This document shows positions 14,841 to 26,600 of a stretch of 64,000 nt of DNA, piece by piece. The notes beneath the pieces are model-generated. The model was not told the origin of the DNA and searched no databases. It saw nothing but the letters and a program-made list of their open reading frames with translations. The first letter of the stretch is position 1. Each line of letters begins with the position of its first letter. Position numbers and translations under genes: made by a program. Where the stretch lies: positions 10,305,752 through 10,369,751 of the forward strand of contig NW_024881301.1 of NCBI RefSeq assembly GCF_018691265.1. The letters are read 5' to 3'. The DNA is from Tyto alba. Taxonomy: Eukaryota; Chordata; Aves; Strigiformes; Tytonidae.

Positions 14841-15262
14841 TAGAATCATAGAATGGTTTGGGTCAGAAGGTACCTTTAAAGATCATCTAGTTCCAATCCC
14901 CCTGCCATGGGCAGGGACACCGTCCACTAGACCAAGTTGCTCAAAGCCCCATGCATCTCTGGGCAACCTGTTCCATTGTCTCACCAGCCACACAGGGAAG
15001 AATTTCTTCCTTATGACCAATCTAAATCTGCCTTCTTTCAGTTTAAACAATTACCCCTCATCCTATCACTATATTCCCTGATAAAGAGTCCCTCCTCATC
15101 TTTCCTGTAGGCCCCCTTTAAGCACTGGAAGGCTGCAATCAGGTCTCCCTGGAGCCTTCTCCAGGCTGAACACCCCCAACTCTCTCAGCCTGTCCCAATA
15201 GGGAAGGTGCTCCATCCCCCTGATCATCTTTGACGCCTCATCTGGAGTCAGTGAAACAGGCC
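14841..15262 (-). mobile_element. CR1 LINE, 5'-truncated 3' end
   Basis: On the plus strand the element begins with AGAATCATAGAATGGTTTGG, the reverse complement of the CR1 3' tail, so the element runs on the minus strand. Moving away from the tail it shows the usual CR1 order: the GATCATCTAGTTCCA block, the CCCTGCCATGGGCAGGGACA block, the GGGCAACCTGTTCCA block, the AAGAATTTCTTCCT block and the TCTCCAGGCTGAACA block. It is truncated soon after the CTCATCTGGAG stretch, as is normal for CR1. It lies in the DLGAP1 intron in the same sense as the gene. A 155-codon minus-strand frame (15096-15563) runs partly through it and is not a gene. Confidence 0.93.
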
Positions 15263-17371
15263 TATGGATATTAAAATACAACTTATGTACGTACACAAGG
15301 ATATACTGAAATATTAATTTGAATATGGTAGTTGTGACAAAGGCTAACACCACAAATGAGGAAAAAGTAGAGATTAGCTGGAAATGTAGATAGACTTGCA
15401 CAGATAAGCCCAGTATAACAGATCTAACATAAATTGATGTGCCATAAGGATAACTTTGTAATTTAACATACCATATTAACAAATTGTATGACAAATATTG
15501 GTCCTTATTAGCACCCTGACCTAGGGTGTTGCCTTCTATTTGGCCATCCATGGACACAGGCAACTGAAAGAGGTTGGGATTGAGCAGTATCTCCTAAGAA
15601 ACTGTGCAAGTGCCTTGTCCTGAGACTGGAAAACAAGTCACTTCTTTAACTATGAGTTTTTAAACACTACATGTTATATAATAATTCACATTACAGGCAA
15701 CCTCCAGACAGTAAACTGAGTACAGTATGAACCAGAGCCCTTCCCAACCAGAAAATGCTTATTACACCCAGAAACTTGGTTTATATTTTTTTTATAGTAT
15801 TTCTCACAATCTCCCACCAAAGGACAAGTGATGCAAATGTGGAACTTGGATGACTGCACTGTCTCCTCCTACTGCATTTCATTTTTCAGAAGTAAATTTC
15901 CATCCTCAGCCCCAATGATCTGACACAATTGATTTCAGTCTCATCAAATGGGATTAAAAGAAAACATATGACTGACCCACATAAGAAGAAAAGAGGAATA
16001 ATATGAAAAATGTCATCCTTTGTCTTTTTCTTCATCTCTTAACGAATGGACTAAGGACAATGGGAATAGTAATTACAACGAACACTGAATGGCAAAACTA
16101 TAATCAGAAACAAACTCTGCAGTGTATTTGATACTCTATTAGCTTTAGCAATCATGAATTCATAGAAAACAAGAGTGTCAAAAATATCTACCCATGTATT
16201 TAGACCCTGTTGTTTGCAGAAAAAGACTGCTGCTTAGATTTAAGTCTTCGATAGTTTTGCTTAATTTTAATTTTTCCAGAGGAGAAGCTACCAGAGAACT
16301 AGAGGCTGTCCACTGCTTTATCAATTATTCTCTCATTTTGAAGAAGAATTTTGAGAAAACACGAACAGTTCCTTCTCACCTTCCTTCAAATTAGTCCAAT
16401 TGTAAACCTGGACCAAATGAAACCACTTTTCTGAAGTAAGAAGCAGCTCAAAAAAAGGACCTGATCTTTCTACTATCCAGCTCCTCATTCTTGAAAGGAG
16501 AAATAGAGAATAGAAAAATACAATTTCATTCCCAAAATGGAGGTGAGAGGAAAAGGTTTGCTTGACAGCCTTTAGACTAGTCTGGGAGCTAATATCTCTT
16601 TCTGAAGATGCAGTGTTGAATCAAGCCTTGCCTAGACCTCCAACAACAGACACTGCTGCTTGGCACGTGGGCTTGAAGCGGACCCTGATGGGGTAAAGAA
16701 AAACTGTGCAATGCAGGAGGACTCTGCACTTGATCCAAATTCCAAATTATGAGAAATAAGCCCATCTGTAACACGAGCTACTGCCAACTTCTTCCACAGA
16801 ACGGTTATGTGGAAAATATCACACCAAGTGAGATAATTGTTTGTTATTTCCATGTCTTTACACTGATAATTCATCCAGACACTTTTGTGATAAAAGCCCT
16901 TACAAGCAAATGTGAAGACAATGTCATCTGTGATCTCTGGTATATTCAGATATACGAAGATAAAGAAAATTATCCTAAGTACCTTAAGTTAAAAAGAAGT
17001 CACTCCTTCATTGAATTCAGATGCTGTCACAAAAATAGTTTGCATGAACAAAATAGTTGCCTCTTTCAAGGATTAGAGAGTTTCATCCTGGACCATAAAC
17101 AATAGCTTAAATTACATGTGAGCTGATAAAAGTTTCTATTTAACATTTAATGAGTTAAATAAGGAAACAAAGAAACATCATAGTAATGAAGCTAAATTAT
17201 CAAAGTTGTTCAGTATTGTCATGAATTTTCAGCTTTCATCTCATTTATTGCATTTCTAATTTTTCTTACACAGGACACCAGCCTTTTGGTCCAATGATGA
17301 GAAGGTCACTAGGAAATAACAGATATACAGAATACCTCTGCAGCCCACCAACAGAGTAATACTCTGCTGCT

Positions 17372-17389
17372 GTATATATATATTTATAT
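17372..17389. repeat. (TA)n microsatellite
   Basis: A short TATATATATA run with one interruption, lying just upstream of the probable ancient LINE fragment. Confidence 0.75.
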
Positions 17390-17427
17390 CACAGGAGAGT
17401 CAAAAGGTCTCAATTAGGTTTTGTGCT

Positions 17428-17535
17428 CCAATGTGCTGGGCACTGTGGAAACACAAAAGGCAACAAAGTCCAAGCCCCAGAGGGCTTGTAGTGTAAAAAG
17501 ATAAGTGAAGTAGTGAAAAGAAAGGCAATGGAATG
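17428..17535 (+). mobile_element. Probable ancient L3/CR1-type LINE fragment
   Basis: The stretch reads AATGTGCTGGGCACTGTGGA, then AACACAAAAGGCAACAAAGT, then CCAAGCCCCAGAGGGCTTGT. This follows the pattern of an old amniote LINE 3' region that I recall as GGCACTGTACAAACACA followed by a CCCTGCCCCAAAGAGCTTACAATCTA-type block. The match is degraded and has no tail. The call rests on recalled consensus, so a profile search would be needed to fix the family and strand. Confidence 0.45.
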
Positions 17536-17819
17536 CATTCAAAATAGACTGACTTTTTAATACTTATATCCATTTGTCATCCTTTCAAGTTGCCAAGAGA
17601 GAAGAATAATCCTGACCTGCTTCCTCAAATCTACCCTAATCTGTTTGAATATTATTTCCAATGTTAATTGAAGCCTGGTTAAGATTTTCCTTTTTTTTAT
17701 AAAACAATTTCAAACCAGTTATATTTCTCTGGCTTTTACAAACAAGCATACAATTAGAAAAAATGAAACAAAAATAACTGAAAACCAAAATAAAACTACC
17801 AGTGAAGATGGGAAACACA

Positions 17820-17861
17820 GTGAGAATTTAGCTATTCTAAGTGAGAATTTAGTTATTCTAA
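17820..17861. repeat. 21-bp direct tandem duplication
   Basis: A 21-bp unit starting GTGAGAATTTAG occurs twice, at 17820-17840 and 17841-17861, with one difference (GCTATT versus GTTATT). Confidence 0.93.
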
Positions 17862-18951
17862 TTCCTGCCCTTGACAATTGTTGGACATATTTTCATACAG
17901 ACACAGATAATGTCCTCTAATTCCACTTCAAGAGTCTATTCCTGTCAGTTAAACATTATCTAAAAGTCCCTATGGAGGTGTTCATTTAAAGCTGATGCTG
18001 GCACAGTTTTTCAGTCTTTTCTAACCATCTGGTCACATACTGAAGTGTCAGCTACTTTATCTAAACCTCAGAGGAAGATTGAAGGAGTAAACAAAAACAT
18101 CAACAAAAGAAATCTCAGTGTCCAAAGTAACTACAACAACCAAGACTAAAGTTATGATTTCTTCTCACTCACAGAATTCAGACAAAAGAGACTTAATACA
18201 AAAAACCCCCTCACAAGATAGCAACCTGAGGCTATTTTGAAACCCCTCTCCCTCCCCAGTCCATACGCACAGCTGTAAACACACACTGAGCATTCATATT
18301 GTCCCCTCTCCCCCCACACCACTCTACTAACAATTAATAGAAAATACACGGATCAATTTCTTTGCATTGAAAACTTAGAATCCCAGAGGCTGGCATTCAC
18401 AATTATTTTGCGTGCCATTCAATAAAACCTTTTAAGATCAATTTTTAAATGCGGATGCCTCAGTCCTACGCTTTCTCTGCGCACTGACTTTAAACAACAG
18501 AATGTGGAAGCTGACTGTCTCATTAAAGCACCCATATGAGAAAACTCGTTACAGTTTCTGTACAAATAGACAAGAGTCCCACTACATTAAAATGAAACCA
18601 AATCATCTTAGCAAACCTCTTTTTTCCTCATGGTCTTCTCTCTTCTCTGCGCAACGTTGTTCCATCTTACACACACACTTAGATGTGCCATAAGTGCTTC
18701 GTTTAAAATGCATAAAAGCTATCCACAGCTCTCCTAAGAATGAAACAGTTTTAATATTTTCTGATCCATGTTCCTGCCACAAACATTCACCGGCAGTATG
18801 ATAGCTCCAAGAGCAGACATCTGATTCTTGACATTTAAAGATACAATACTGGTGAAAAATAGTGACGCTGTATTAACTGCAAACAGCTTGTGAGGGAGTA
18901 GGTGATGTACTCCTAAAATGTATAATCAGAACAAGAAATAATTCCAACCTT

Positions 18952-18968
18952 TTGATTTTTGATTTTTG
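18952..18968. repeat. Short (TTTTTGA)n run
   Basis: Two and a half copies of a 7-bp TTTTGAT-type unit occur here in intron. No function is inferred. Confidence 0.7.
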
Positions 18969-19580
18969 ACTCAAAGCCATGAGAAAGAGGAATAGCCAGA
19001 TAAACAAATCTGGACATGTTACAATAACTGTTTTATGAGAATTTATATTCTATGACAAAAAGGAAAGTAGGTTGTTTTCCTGCTGGAGGAAGTATTAAGG
19101 TACTCCAAAGTTTCTCAGAAGGGTCTCAAAAGCTTTCATAATAAAATAAGCAGTAAATGAAGGCAAATCTTGAAATTACAGAAATCAAAGAATTTGTATC
19201 CTGGTAACATTTGGTTAATTGACATGGTAATGCTAAGTGCAAGCACTACGACAGCAAATTCTCTATACCCCTACTGTGACTGCCTTATAAATTCAAAATG
19301 TACACAGAAAGAACTTATTTTTCTCACATGAAAAAATTAAGCCTTTTCCAGCATGAACTGTTTCTTTGAAATACTGAGTGCTGTCCAAAAAAATAAAACA
19401 AAAAAAAAAAGAAAGAGAAAAGAAAAAGCGGATCTATTTTTAATTTCAGCAGCAATACCCCTTCTTTAGTGATCAGTCACCTCTCGGGAAAGTGGAAATA
19501 TCAGAGCAAACCTCAATCCCCCACAAATACCTGAGACAAGGCAGAGCACAGTTAACAGCAATCAGTTGTCCACACTGTAC

Positions 19581-20534
19581 CTGGAGGTACTGACATGACC
19601 GTTCCTGTTGACACGTCTCTGCCTTCACCACTGTCTGGTCCATGTTAACTGACGCTTTCTGGTAAACTTCACGGGCTCTGCTCACGGTTAATGTAGAGGA
19701 CCAAGAGCTTTTCTTCATTAACTGGGAGTCCAAATTCACAGGCAGGTTTGCACAGGTAGAGCATTTGACATCATTATTGCTTCTGGATGACTTCACAGTA
19801 TGTTCGCTAATAGTGTTATAGGCTTCCATAAAGTATTGGGAAGAAGAACGATCAGGGCATCTTCCCATGGTCATGACCCCACTGGGACCATGATAAATGC
19901 AAACATCATTGTCCAAGTTGTCATCTGAACTCCACCATCCTGATGCATTGGATCTGGGCTTACCTTCTGATCTCCTTTCTTTACTCTTGCTGCGCTTCCC
20001 ATACCTCATCGTCTGCGACTCCTCTGGGCTCGCTTTGCCCCCATTGACACTCCCCTTGGATGGTCCCTCCAGTGAATGGGACTTGGTAAAGAGCTTTTGG
20101 ACAGAATGAACCAGATGCCGGATCCTCCCTGGGCTGTCACTGCGGTGCTCCATGGCAGTCCGCTTGTACTGCAGAGTGTGGTAGCCATCCCGATTCAGAG
20201 GCAGCTGCCGCTCAAACTGGTCCAAAAGGTTGGCAGGAATGCGGTTGGTCTTGTTGGCAGTGCCATGGGGAACCAGAGCACACTCGTCCTTGAGTTCGTG
20301 GTGGGAACTGTAATGCCTCCGGGGAAATGTGCTGCTGGCAATCTGATCGCTGTAGGGCACCATGCACTCTGCCTGAAAAGAGTTCCTTTGAGTGTAGTAA
20401 GGGTGGTCTGCAGGATGGGGGTCCACCGGGTTTAACAAATATGGCTTCCTGTCCGGGTGGTGTGGCAGACTGTCACACGCAGGGTCACAGGCAACCCCAT
20501 GATGATGACTACGGCTGCTGGATAATCCCTTCAT
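19581..20534 (-). CDS. DLGAP1: DLGAP1 (SAPAP1/GKAP), first coding exon, residues 1-318
   Basis: This exon encodes the N-terminal third of disks large-associated protein 1, a postsynaptic-density scaffold that links PSD-95-family MAGUKs to SHANK proteins at excitatory synapses. I recognise the protein by its near-identity to vertebrate DLGAP1: the MKGLSSSRSHHHG start, the FERQLPLNRDGYHTLQYKR block (about residues 107-125), the SPGRIRHLVHSVQKLFTKSH block (134-153), the basic RYGKRSKSKERR run (177-188), the WWSSDDNLD segment (200-208) and the SRAREVYQKASVNMDQ segment (285-300). No membrane segment or signal peptide is visible, as expected for a cytoplasmic scaffold. The start is chosen because TGA and TAG codons lie in frame upstream in the leader and a G sits at -3. 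The frame runs on 35 codons past residue 318, but a CAG|GTACAG donor at 19581/19580 follows the codon for Q318, exactly where the family sequence continues in the next exon. The exon ends in phase 0. Residues after 318 in the unspliced frame are intronic. The identity is very secure. Confidence 0.97.
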
Positions 20535-20563
20535 CGCTGATGTGAAGCAAGTCCCAAAGTCAT
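20531..20563 (-). promoter_or_regulatory. Upstream ORF overlapping the DLGAP1 start codon
   Basis: A 10-codon reading frame (MTLGLASHQR) starts at an ATG in the DLGAP1 leader (20563-20561). It ends at a TGA (20533-20531) that overlaps the main ATG in an ATGA arrangement. The two frames differ by one base. Upstream ORFs that end at the main start commonly lower translation, or couple it to termination and reinitiation. A role here is inferred from the arrangement alone. The uORF start has A at -3 and A at +4, so it is a plausible initiation site. Confidence 0.6.
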
Positions 20564-20606
20564 CTAATACGTATGGCTATGCAACGGGCAGATCTCAGAG
20601 AAAGGC
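20535..20606 (-). other. DLGAP1: DLGAP1 5' untranslated segment of the start-codon exon
   Basis: This is the 72-nt leader between a strong acceptor and the DLGAP1 start codon. The acceptor has a pyrimidine tract read on the minus strand as TTTCATTTTTTAG, with AG at 20608-20607. No core-promoter signal is visible immediately upstream, and the acceptor implies that at least one more 5' exon lies further right, probably outside the window. The leader has in-frame TGA and TAG stops, which fixes the start codon at 20534. The exact exon start is inferred from the splice consensus, not from transcript data. Confidence 0.8.
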
Positions 20607-23600
20607 CTAAAAAATGAAATACAACAGAAGCTATAAGATATTCAAGCTAAAAGAAAAATCAGCATGTGCACATTTAGCATTCATTATTTCTTATTGTAAA
20701 AATAATTGGAATAAACATTCTCTGATTCTTTTTATCGCTTAATCTTTCCCACGTCCAACATAGTTATAGGGGATATCTAAATAATACACAATAAAAATTA
20801 TCTTGTTCCACTAGTTGGAAAACAGATGCAAGAAAATTTTTGTGATATGAAATTCACTATTGTTCATGAATCCAGAGAAAATTATCACCACCTATACTCT
20901 AAAACCGCAGTCCTGAAAACATTCATGGACACAGGCCTCCCAAGAGGCCTTAATTGCTCATCTGCATGTTTTCAGGGCCAAATCAATGCATTACAAAAAG
21001 ACCATGTCCTTAATGGAGTGCTTTCTGGGTTACTTTGGCCCAAATAAAAACTGTGGTGCAATTAATAGGAAACTTTTCTCTTTTACTTGATCTCCATATT
21101 GTCTGCCTAGACTGTAAGCATCTCAATGAAATATCAAAACGTTATTTCTGTAAGCTGTTTTCAAATTAAATAAAAAATAATACATTACAATATCTCTGTC
21201 AAAATTAAGCTAAACCAACTGGTGAATAACCTATATATTTGGGGTTGTTGTCTTCACTGTTTACTTGTTCCTATTCACAAAAATTCTTATTCTGATAATA
21301 CATGCTTTGATTCAATTTTCCATAAACTTTCAGAGTACTAAGCAGTGTTTAAATATCCCTGCCCACTCCTTCTACCATTAGGGGAACTGGTAAGCCAAAA
21401 CTTGCACACTGCTGTAACAGTGTAAGGAATTTCAACAGTAAATACTTGATTGCAGTTATTTGGCCCTGAAGTGACTCACAATGTTATAGACTATTGATTA
21501 CAAGTTGAAAATGCAAATCTTCATCTCAAGTGATATAATAACCACTCTGTTTGAGGCCAGATGTCCTCATTTCAGCTCTTACCACTAACAAAAGTCTGGA
21601 TACAATTGCTACTGCAGTCTCTTGAGATAGTAATGTGTAAATTATGGGGTTTCAGATGTGGCAAAACATTCTCATGATGCTATCTCAGCTCCTGACAGGC
21701 AGAGGACTCCTTACAGGATGCCCTCTTATACCACACACAACTGAAATGGGAGTCACTGAGCTACTTTATTCCATTCTGGCATGGCTATTCACATAATACT
21801 TTTGGAAATGTCACCCTTGAGATCTTTCTTGGTGTATGGATAGATATACATAGCAAACAGTTTTCCACTATGTTCCTCCAATGTTCTCTCAGGTAAAGTT
21901 CATTTTTTAACAGGTTGTAGACATTGTACCTACTGGCAAATTGGCAACAATGAAGTTTTCTAAAATAGTATTAAGCTAATGTCAGTCTGGAAAAGCATGC
22001 TCTGTATTTCATCAGAACATATTTTATATATTCTTCTGAATCTGTGGTGAGTTGAAGAGGAGTTTTTTTCAGTATGTTTCAAAGTTAGTGTGGATGTCCT
22101 GCATTTCTTTCCACCTCACTGGATCCCTGAAGTTCAGAAAATGTTCACTCTCAGGAGACCCTGAATTCCAAAAAAAGAGTTTTCAAAACACCACAAAAGG
22201 CACTTGAAAAATTCCAAATGGATGAGTTCACTGGTTTACCTGAAGAGGCAAATGGCCAAAGGCACTTTTAAAAGCACAAAAATAATTTATTCAGAGAGCT
22301 GGACTTGCCAATTATACTGTAGTGACAATCTTTAGCACTTCTAAAGAGGATTTTACATTCCTACCAACTCTAAAAATGTTATTTATTAGACTGTGTATCA
22401 GGAAAACATCGAAATGGGTGTAGTAGTAGATCCATTACTTAGTTCACTGAAAATGTGACTTGACCAAGGATAGCCCATCAAGAAGAATACCACTAAAGGA
22501 TATAACGACCAAATAGAAACACTACTGTCTTTGGTATCTATGAATATATTTCACACTTGAAGGCTTGTGAAAACAAGGCTTCAGCCAGCTAATTTTTATT
22601 TAAATCAATTTACAATCATGCAACAGTCCTCAAGATGATTGGTAAATTAGAGCTAACAATAGACTAGTGTGTTATAGAAGATAAAAATAGTACTATATGA
22701 GATAAAATTAGTAAAATGTTGCCCCAAAGATATGAGAAAGATGTAGAGAAATACAGTGAGGTGGGACATGCCCAGAACCAGTGATTTATTTTCATTTTTT
22801 CATTATCTGAATGGCTATGAATTCTTCATTTTTGTGTAGCATGGAAAAAGAGTACATGTAGAGAAAGAACTGAAAGGACCAATAATTTACAGAATAGTGA
22901 AGTCATGACAGGCATGGAGGATGTCATGGAATTATTAAGAATACGTAGTCTTAATATATTGATAGAGCAGAATGGCTGGGATGAGAAAAAACTTGATCTG
23001 ATTTATAGGCTGGGACAGAACAGTGTGGAACATCTTGAAGATAAAGATGAGCTTAAAAGATGTAAGCATGGTTTGACTGATGAGAGCAGTAGTGTTACCA
23101 GCTGTGTCTTGGATGGACCAGCAATATGGATGCTAAGGAGGATGAGCAAGAGATCTTAAAAAGTGAAAAAGCTTATAAAAAGTGACATTTGTCTGTATAT
23201 AAAGAAAGGGACAGGCTTTCCATAAATTGTGGAGGAAGATTGGCTAAGCATTGCTATATGAGCTTGGATGGCAAGTAGGGTGGTGGAAATGTTTAGTAGA
23301 AAAGATAACATTTAGTTCTACACCCATTTTGAGTCTGAGCTGTCAATGAATCTTCCATGAGGAAGTACTGGAGAAAAAACCAGAAAATAGATAGGATGAT
23401 CTGCCCAAAAGAAATCAGATGAACAGATATAGAGAATGACAGAGAAAAAATGCTTGTGAAAGCAAAAGATCACAGAGTTACAAAAAAAAAAAAAAGGAAG
23501 ATAAAGCTTTGCAGGAGCTGCAGATTTAAAAGAGGAGGGAAGAAAGAAGTAGCAAAGACCAGAGAGTGATAGAAAAAATAAACCAAAACCAAAAGGTAGC

Positions 23601-26600
23601 AACTAACTTGTGTAACAAAAAGCAATGATGGTAAAAGGCTCTAAAACCTGGGAGAAATTGAAATTCAGAATAAAAGCTGTTTATTCCCAACTCTTAGGCT
23701 GGTGTATGTATTCTGAGTTTTTTTTCTGCTGCAGCAGCATTGCAAACATTTATTTTATCATGTGTTAACTGTGATAAAAAAATATGAGTATTAGCTAGAA
23801 TAAAGTTTCATTTTACCTGAACTATATTACTGCTGCTACAGTATTGAAACTATAATTAATTAGAAAAAAAAAAACAAAAATGCACCATAGTGCACATTCC
23901 TGGAAGGAAAGAATAAGTATATTATGCTCTGCACTGAAGAAAGGAGTGATGCTTTTGTTAAATATTTAGTGGACAATTCTTCTACACAGAAAAAAACCCC
24001 AGCACAATTCCTAAGTCACTCTCACACCTCAATCATGCTTTAATATGTTAATATATTAATATATGTCTAGAAAAACCCCTACCCTACAGCCTCTGATTCT
24101 ATCAGTATTTTTCAAAAAATATGCATCATTTTCCATAATTGTGTTGGCTGAACCTATCAATCAATGTTTAGTGCAATTAACAGCTGGAGGCAAGGCTATC
24201 TGATCATGCCATGAATAGCTGAGAAGAAACCAATTAAGATTTTTATCGTGTTGTCAATTTTTGGCCAAACTAGGAACATTTAATTACTCATGAAATAAGG
24301 CAAGATAATTAATGAACATACTGTGTATTAATAAACAGTGGAAATAGCAATTCTATGGACAGCAGACCAAAACCACTTGATGGCACAGGAGTAAATGAGA
24401 TATTAAATAGATAAAGCATTGTAAGGCTGAAGAATACGTATTACTTTCAACATTCATGTCACATTTACTTTTGTTTCCTTGAGGATACTCTGGGTAAGAA
24501 GGATATGAATATATTAATCCTTGCTGCTAACATGGTGTCCCCAATGCACAACAATTTGTTCGAATAACTTAGTGGCTAGAAAAATGCATAATTAATTCTT
24601 ATGTAATTAAAGTGAATATGCATGTAAAATAACAAAACCTGAATGTATAAATTACCTACACTTTTACAAATTTTATTTAACTATATTGTCTACTCACGTA
24701 TTCCAAATTTTTGTCTACTTGTGTTGGTAGCTGTTCAAGATTCAGAGCAAGGCAAGCTGCCATATGCACAATATAATGCATAATGAAAAGTGCAAGGTCA
24801 ATAACTGCTAAGGCAACTGGCAGAATGGTAGTGATATCTATGTCAAGGTGTGTAACTTAACTATAAAAACATGCAAGTAAGATACAGATGAGAAACAAAC
24901 ATGCTATTGCAATTTGTATTAGCAACATACAGAAGGAAGGTAATGCAATTGCATTACGTGTAGTTACAAACAGCCAACCCTAACCCTAATGCCAAGAGAC
25001 ACCTTAATTAAGTGTCATCAGGACCACAGCACCTTACGTCTAATACCCTTGTCTGTTCAGAAACTAGGGAGTGAGAGATGATTAATTTTTTTTCATTCGG
25101 TGAATGTGGTTTTTCTAAGATACCATTCAGTGAGTTAGAGGATGCTTCTGAATCCTCAGTTTTGTGCCAGGTCCAGAAACTGAAGGGCTTGTACACAGAT
25201 GGAAGGCTATGTAAACATATAATGTCATGTATGCACAGCTCTGAGTCAGGAAGGCATTTAGTCACAAGCACAAATTGAAGCACACATTTAGACCATATTG
25301 ATACTTACACCTCAGATCACAGCAGTCTTTTCAAAGAAATGCTGTGCTACTGTTTGATGTGAGAGGACACAAATTGTGCTTTTTAGCAGACCTATTTGTA
25401 GTTGTGCTCCCATTTTATGGTCTATGGTAAACAAAGAGAGGTTCTCATTTCCATAACACCAGTGATTCTCGGCTTTTATTTATTTACTCACATGCTATAG
25501 GATATTTCCAGGGAAATTCCTTTCCCCAATTCTCAGACTTTTACAAATACATGGAAGATATGTTTATGCTTAGAATCAAACTCTCACTTGCTCCTCATGC
25601 AATACACTGCTTTATCCCAAAGGTCTTGATATTTTGCAGCCATTCTGTGTGGCCTTTCTGTTATGTTACATCACTTCAATGAAAATCTAGACATCAATAA
25701 AAAGATACATATTCTAAAATACATCTATCCACATATTTCATTAAAGATGTTCGGAAGAAAATGAGGTCTCAAATTATCTTCCTAATCCATTTTGTCACGT
25801 AATATGAAAGATACTGTGCCTTGGGTAAAACTCTCAAAAGAACATCTGGCTTTTGCTTCCATGTCAGCAATCACACCGGGCAAGTGATACTTATAATTTA
25901 ATCTTGAACAGTGGACAGGCAATCATAAAGAGAAGTGTTTGGCCAGTAACTTAAACTCATTCCAAGTTCATGGGAAGATCAATAAGTGGGAGTAACTGGG
26001 AAAAAATTGTTGCTGATCTCTGAGGAGTCCCTTGTGAATGGTGTGCGTACAGAAAAAACAAGAAGAGAGGCATCCCACCAATAATGTCATAAAAATGGAT
26101 GCTTGTTTGTTTATTTGTTTGTCTTTTTCTGTCTGCATCCAACAATCTTTAGTTTGCATATATTTATCGTGACAAGTTTCACATTTACATCTGATGACTG
26201 TTTTCATACATGTGCTTCTAGTGAGCTACTGTGGTGGTCAGTACCAGGGTAGTATGTGCCTTGAAGGTTTGGGTTTGGATTTCTTTTCTTCATCTTTGAG
26301 GCTAATAGCAAGTTGATTCTTAACTAAGAGTGTCACTAAAACTGTAGTCACTAAAGGAACCTAACATGTAATTAATCTCCGAGTCATATCTAAATACATT
26401 ACAAGGTCTGCAAGAATTCTAGCAGTAATATGTCAGCAAAATTTTGACACACGGAGTCTGATTTTTTCAATCCTGTTAGAATTGCGACCAGCAATAGGAA
26501 GGATTGCATGCAAAAATCTTGGCTCTACAAATAGAAATACTGAACTGTGATCATCTGCTCTTCCACTCCTCATTTGCACATATAATTAACAGTCAACTTC

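Larger units (their letters stand above)
5000..19580 (-). other. DLGAP1: DLGAP1 intron between the two coding exons (14,581 bp)
   Basis: The intron is bounded by CAG|GTACAG at 19581/19580 and TTCAG|GTT at 5000/4999, both canonical GT-AG signals read on the minus strand. It holds a CR1 copy at about 14841-15262, a probable ancient L3-like fragment at about 17428-17535, and several homopolymer and tandem tracts listed separately. The rest is AT-rich sequence in which I recognise no exon, RNA gene or further repeat. Conserved non-coding elements may be present but cannot be judged without an alignment. Confidence 0.9.

Noticed and set aside
15096..15563. 155-codon minus-strand open frame
   Set aside because: Its downstream part lies in the CR1 at 14841-15262 and the rest in ordinary intron. 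The translation has no recognisable CR1 protein or other domain.
19473..19580. The 35 codons following residue 318 in the DLGAP1 start-codon exon frame
   Set aside because: They follow a canonical CAG|GTACAG donor, and the family sequence continues instead with the VPQDEW exon at 4999. They would be translated only from an intron-retaining transcript.
24976..24989. Short telomere-like CCCTAACCCTAA run
   Set aside because: It holds only about two units and no flanking telomeric or subtelomeric sequence, so chance is the simpler explanation than an interstitial telomere.
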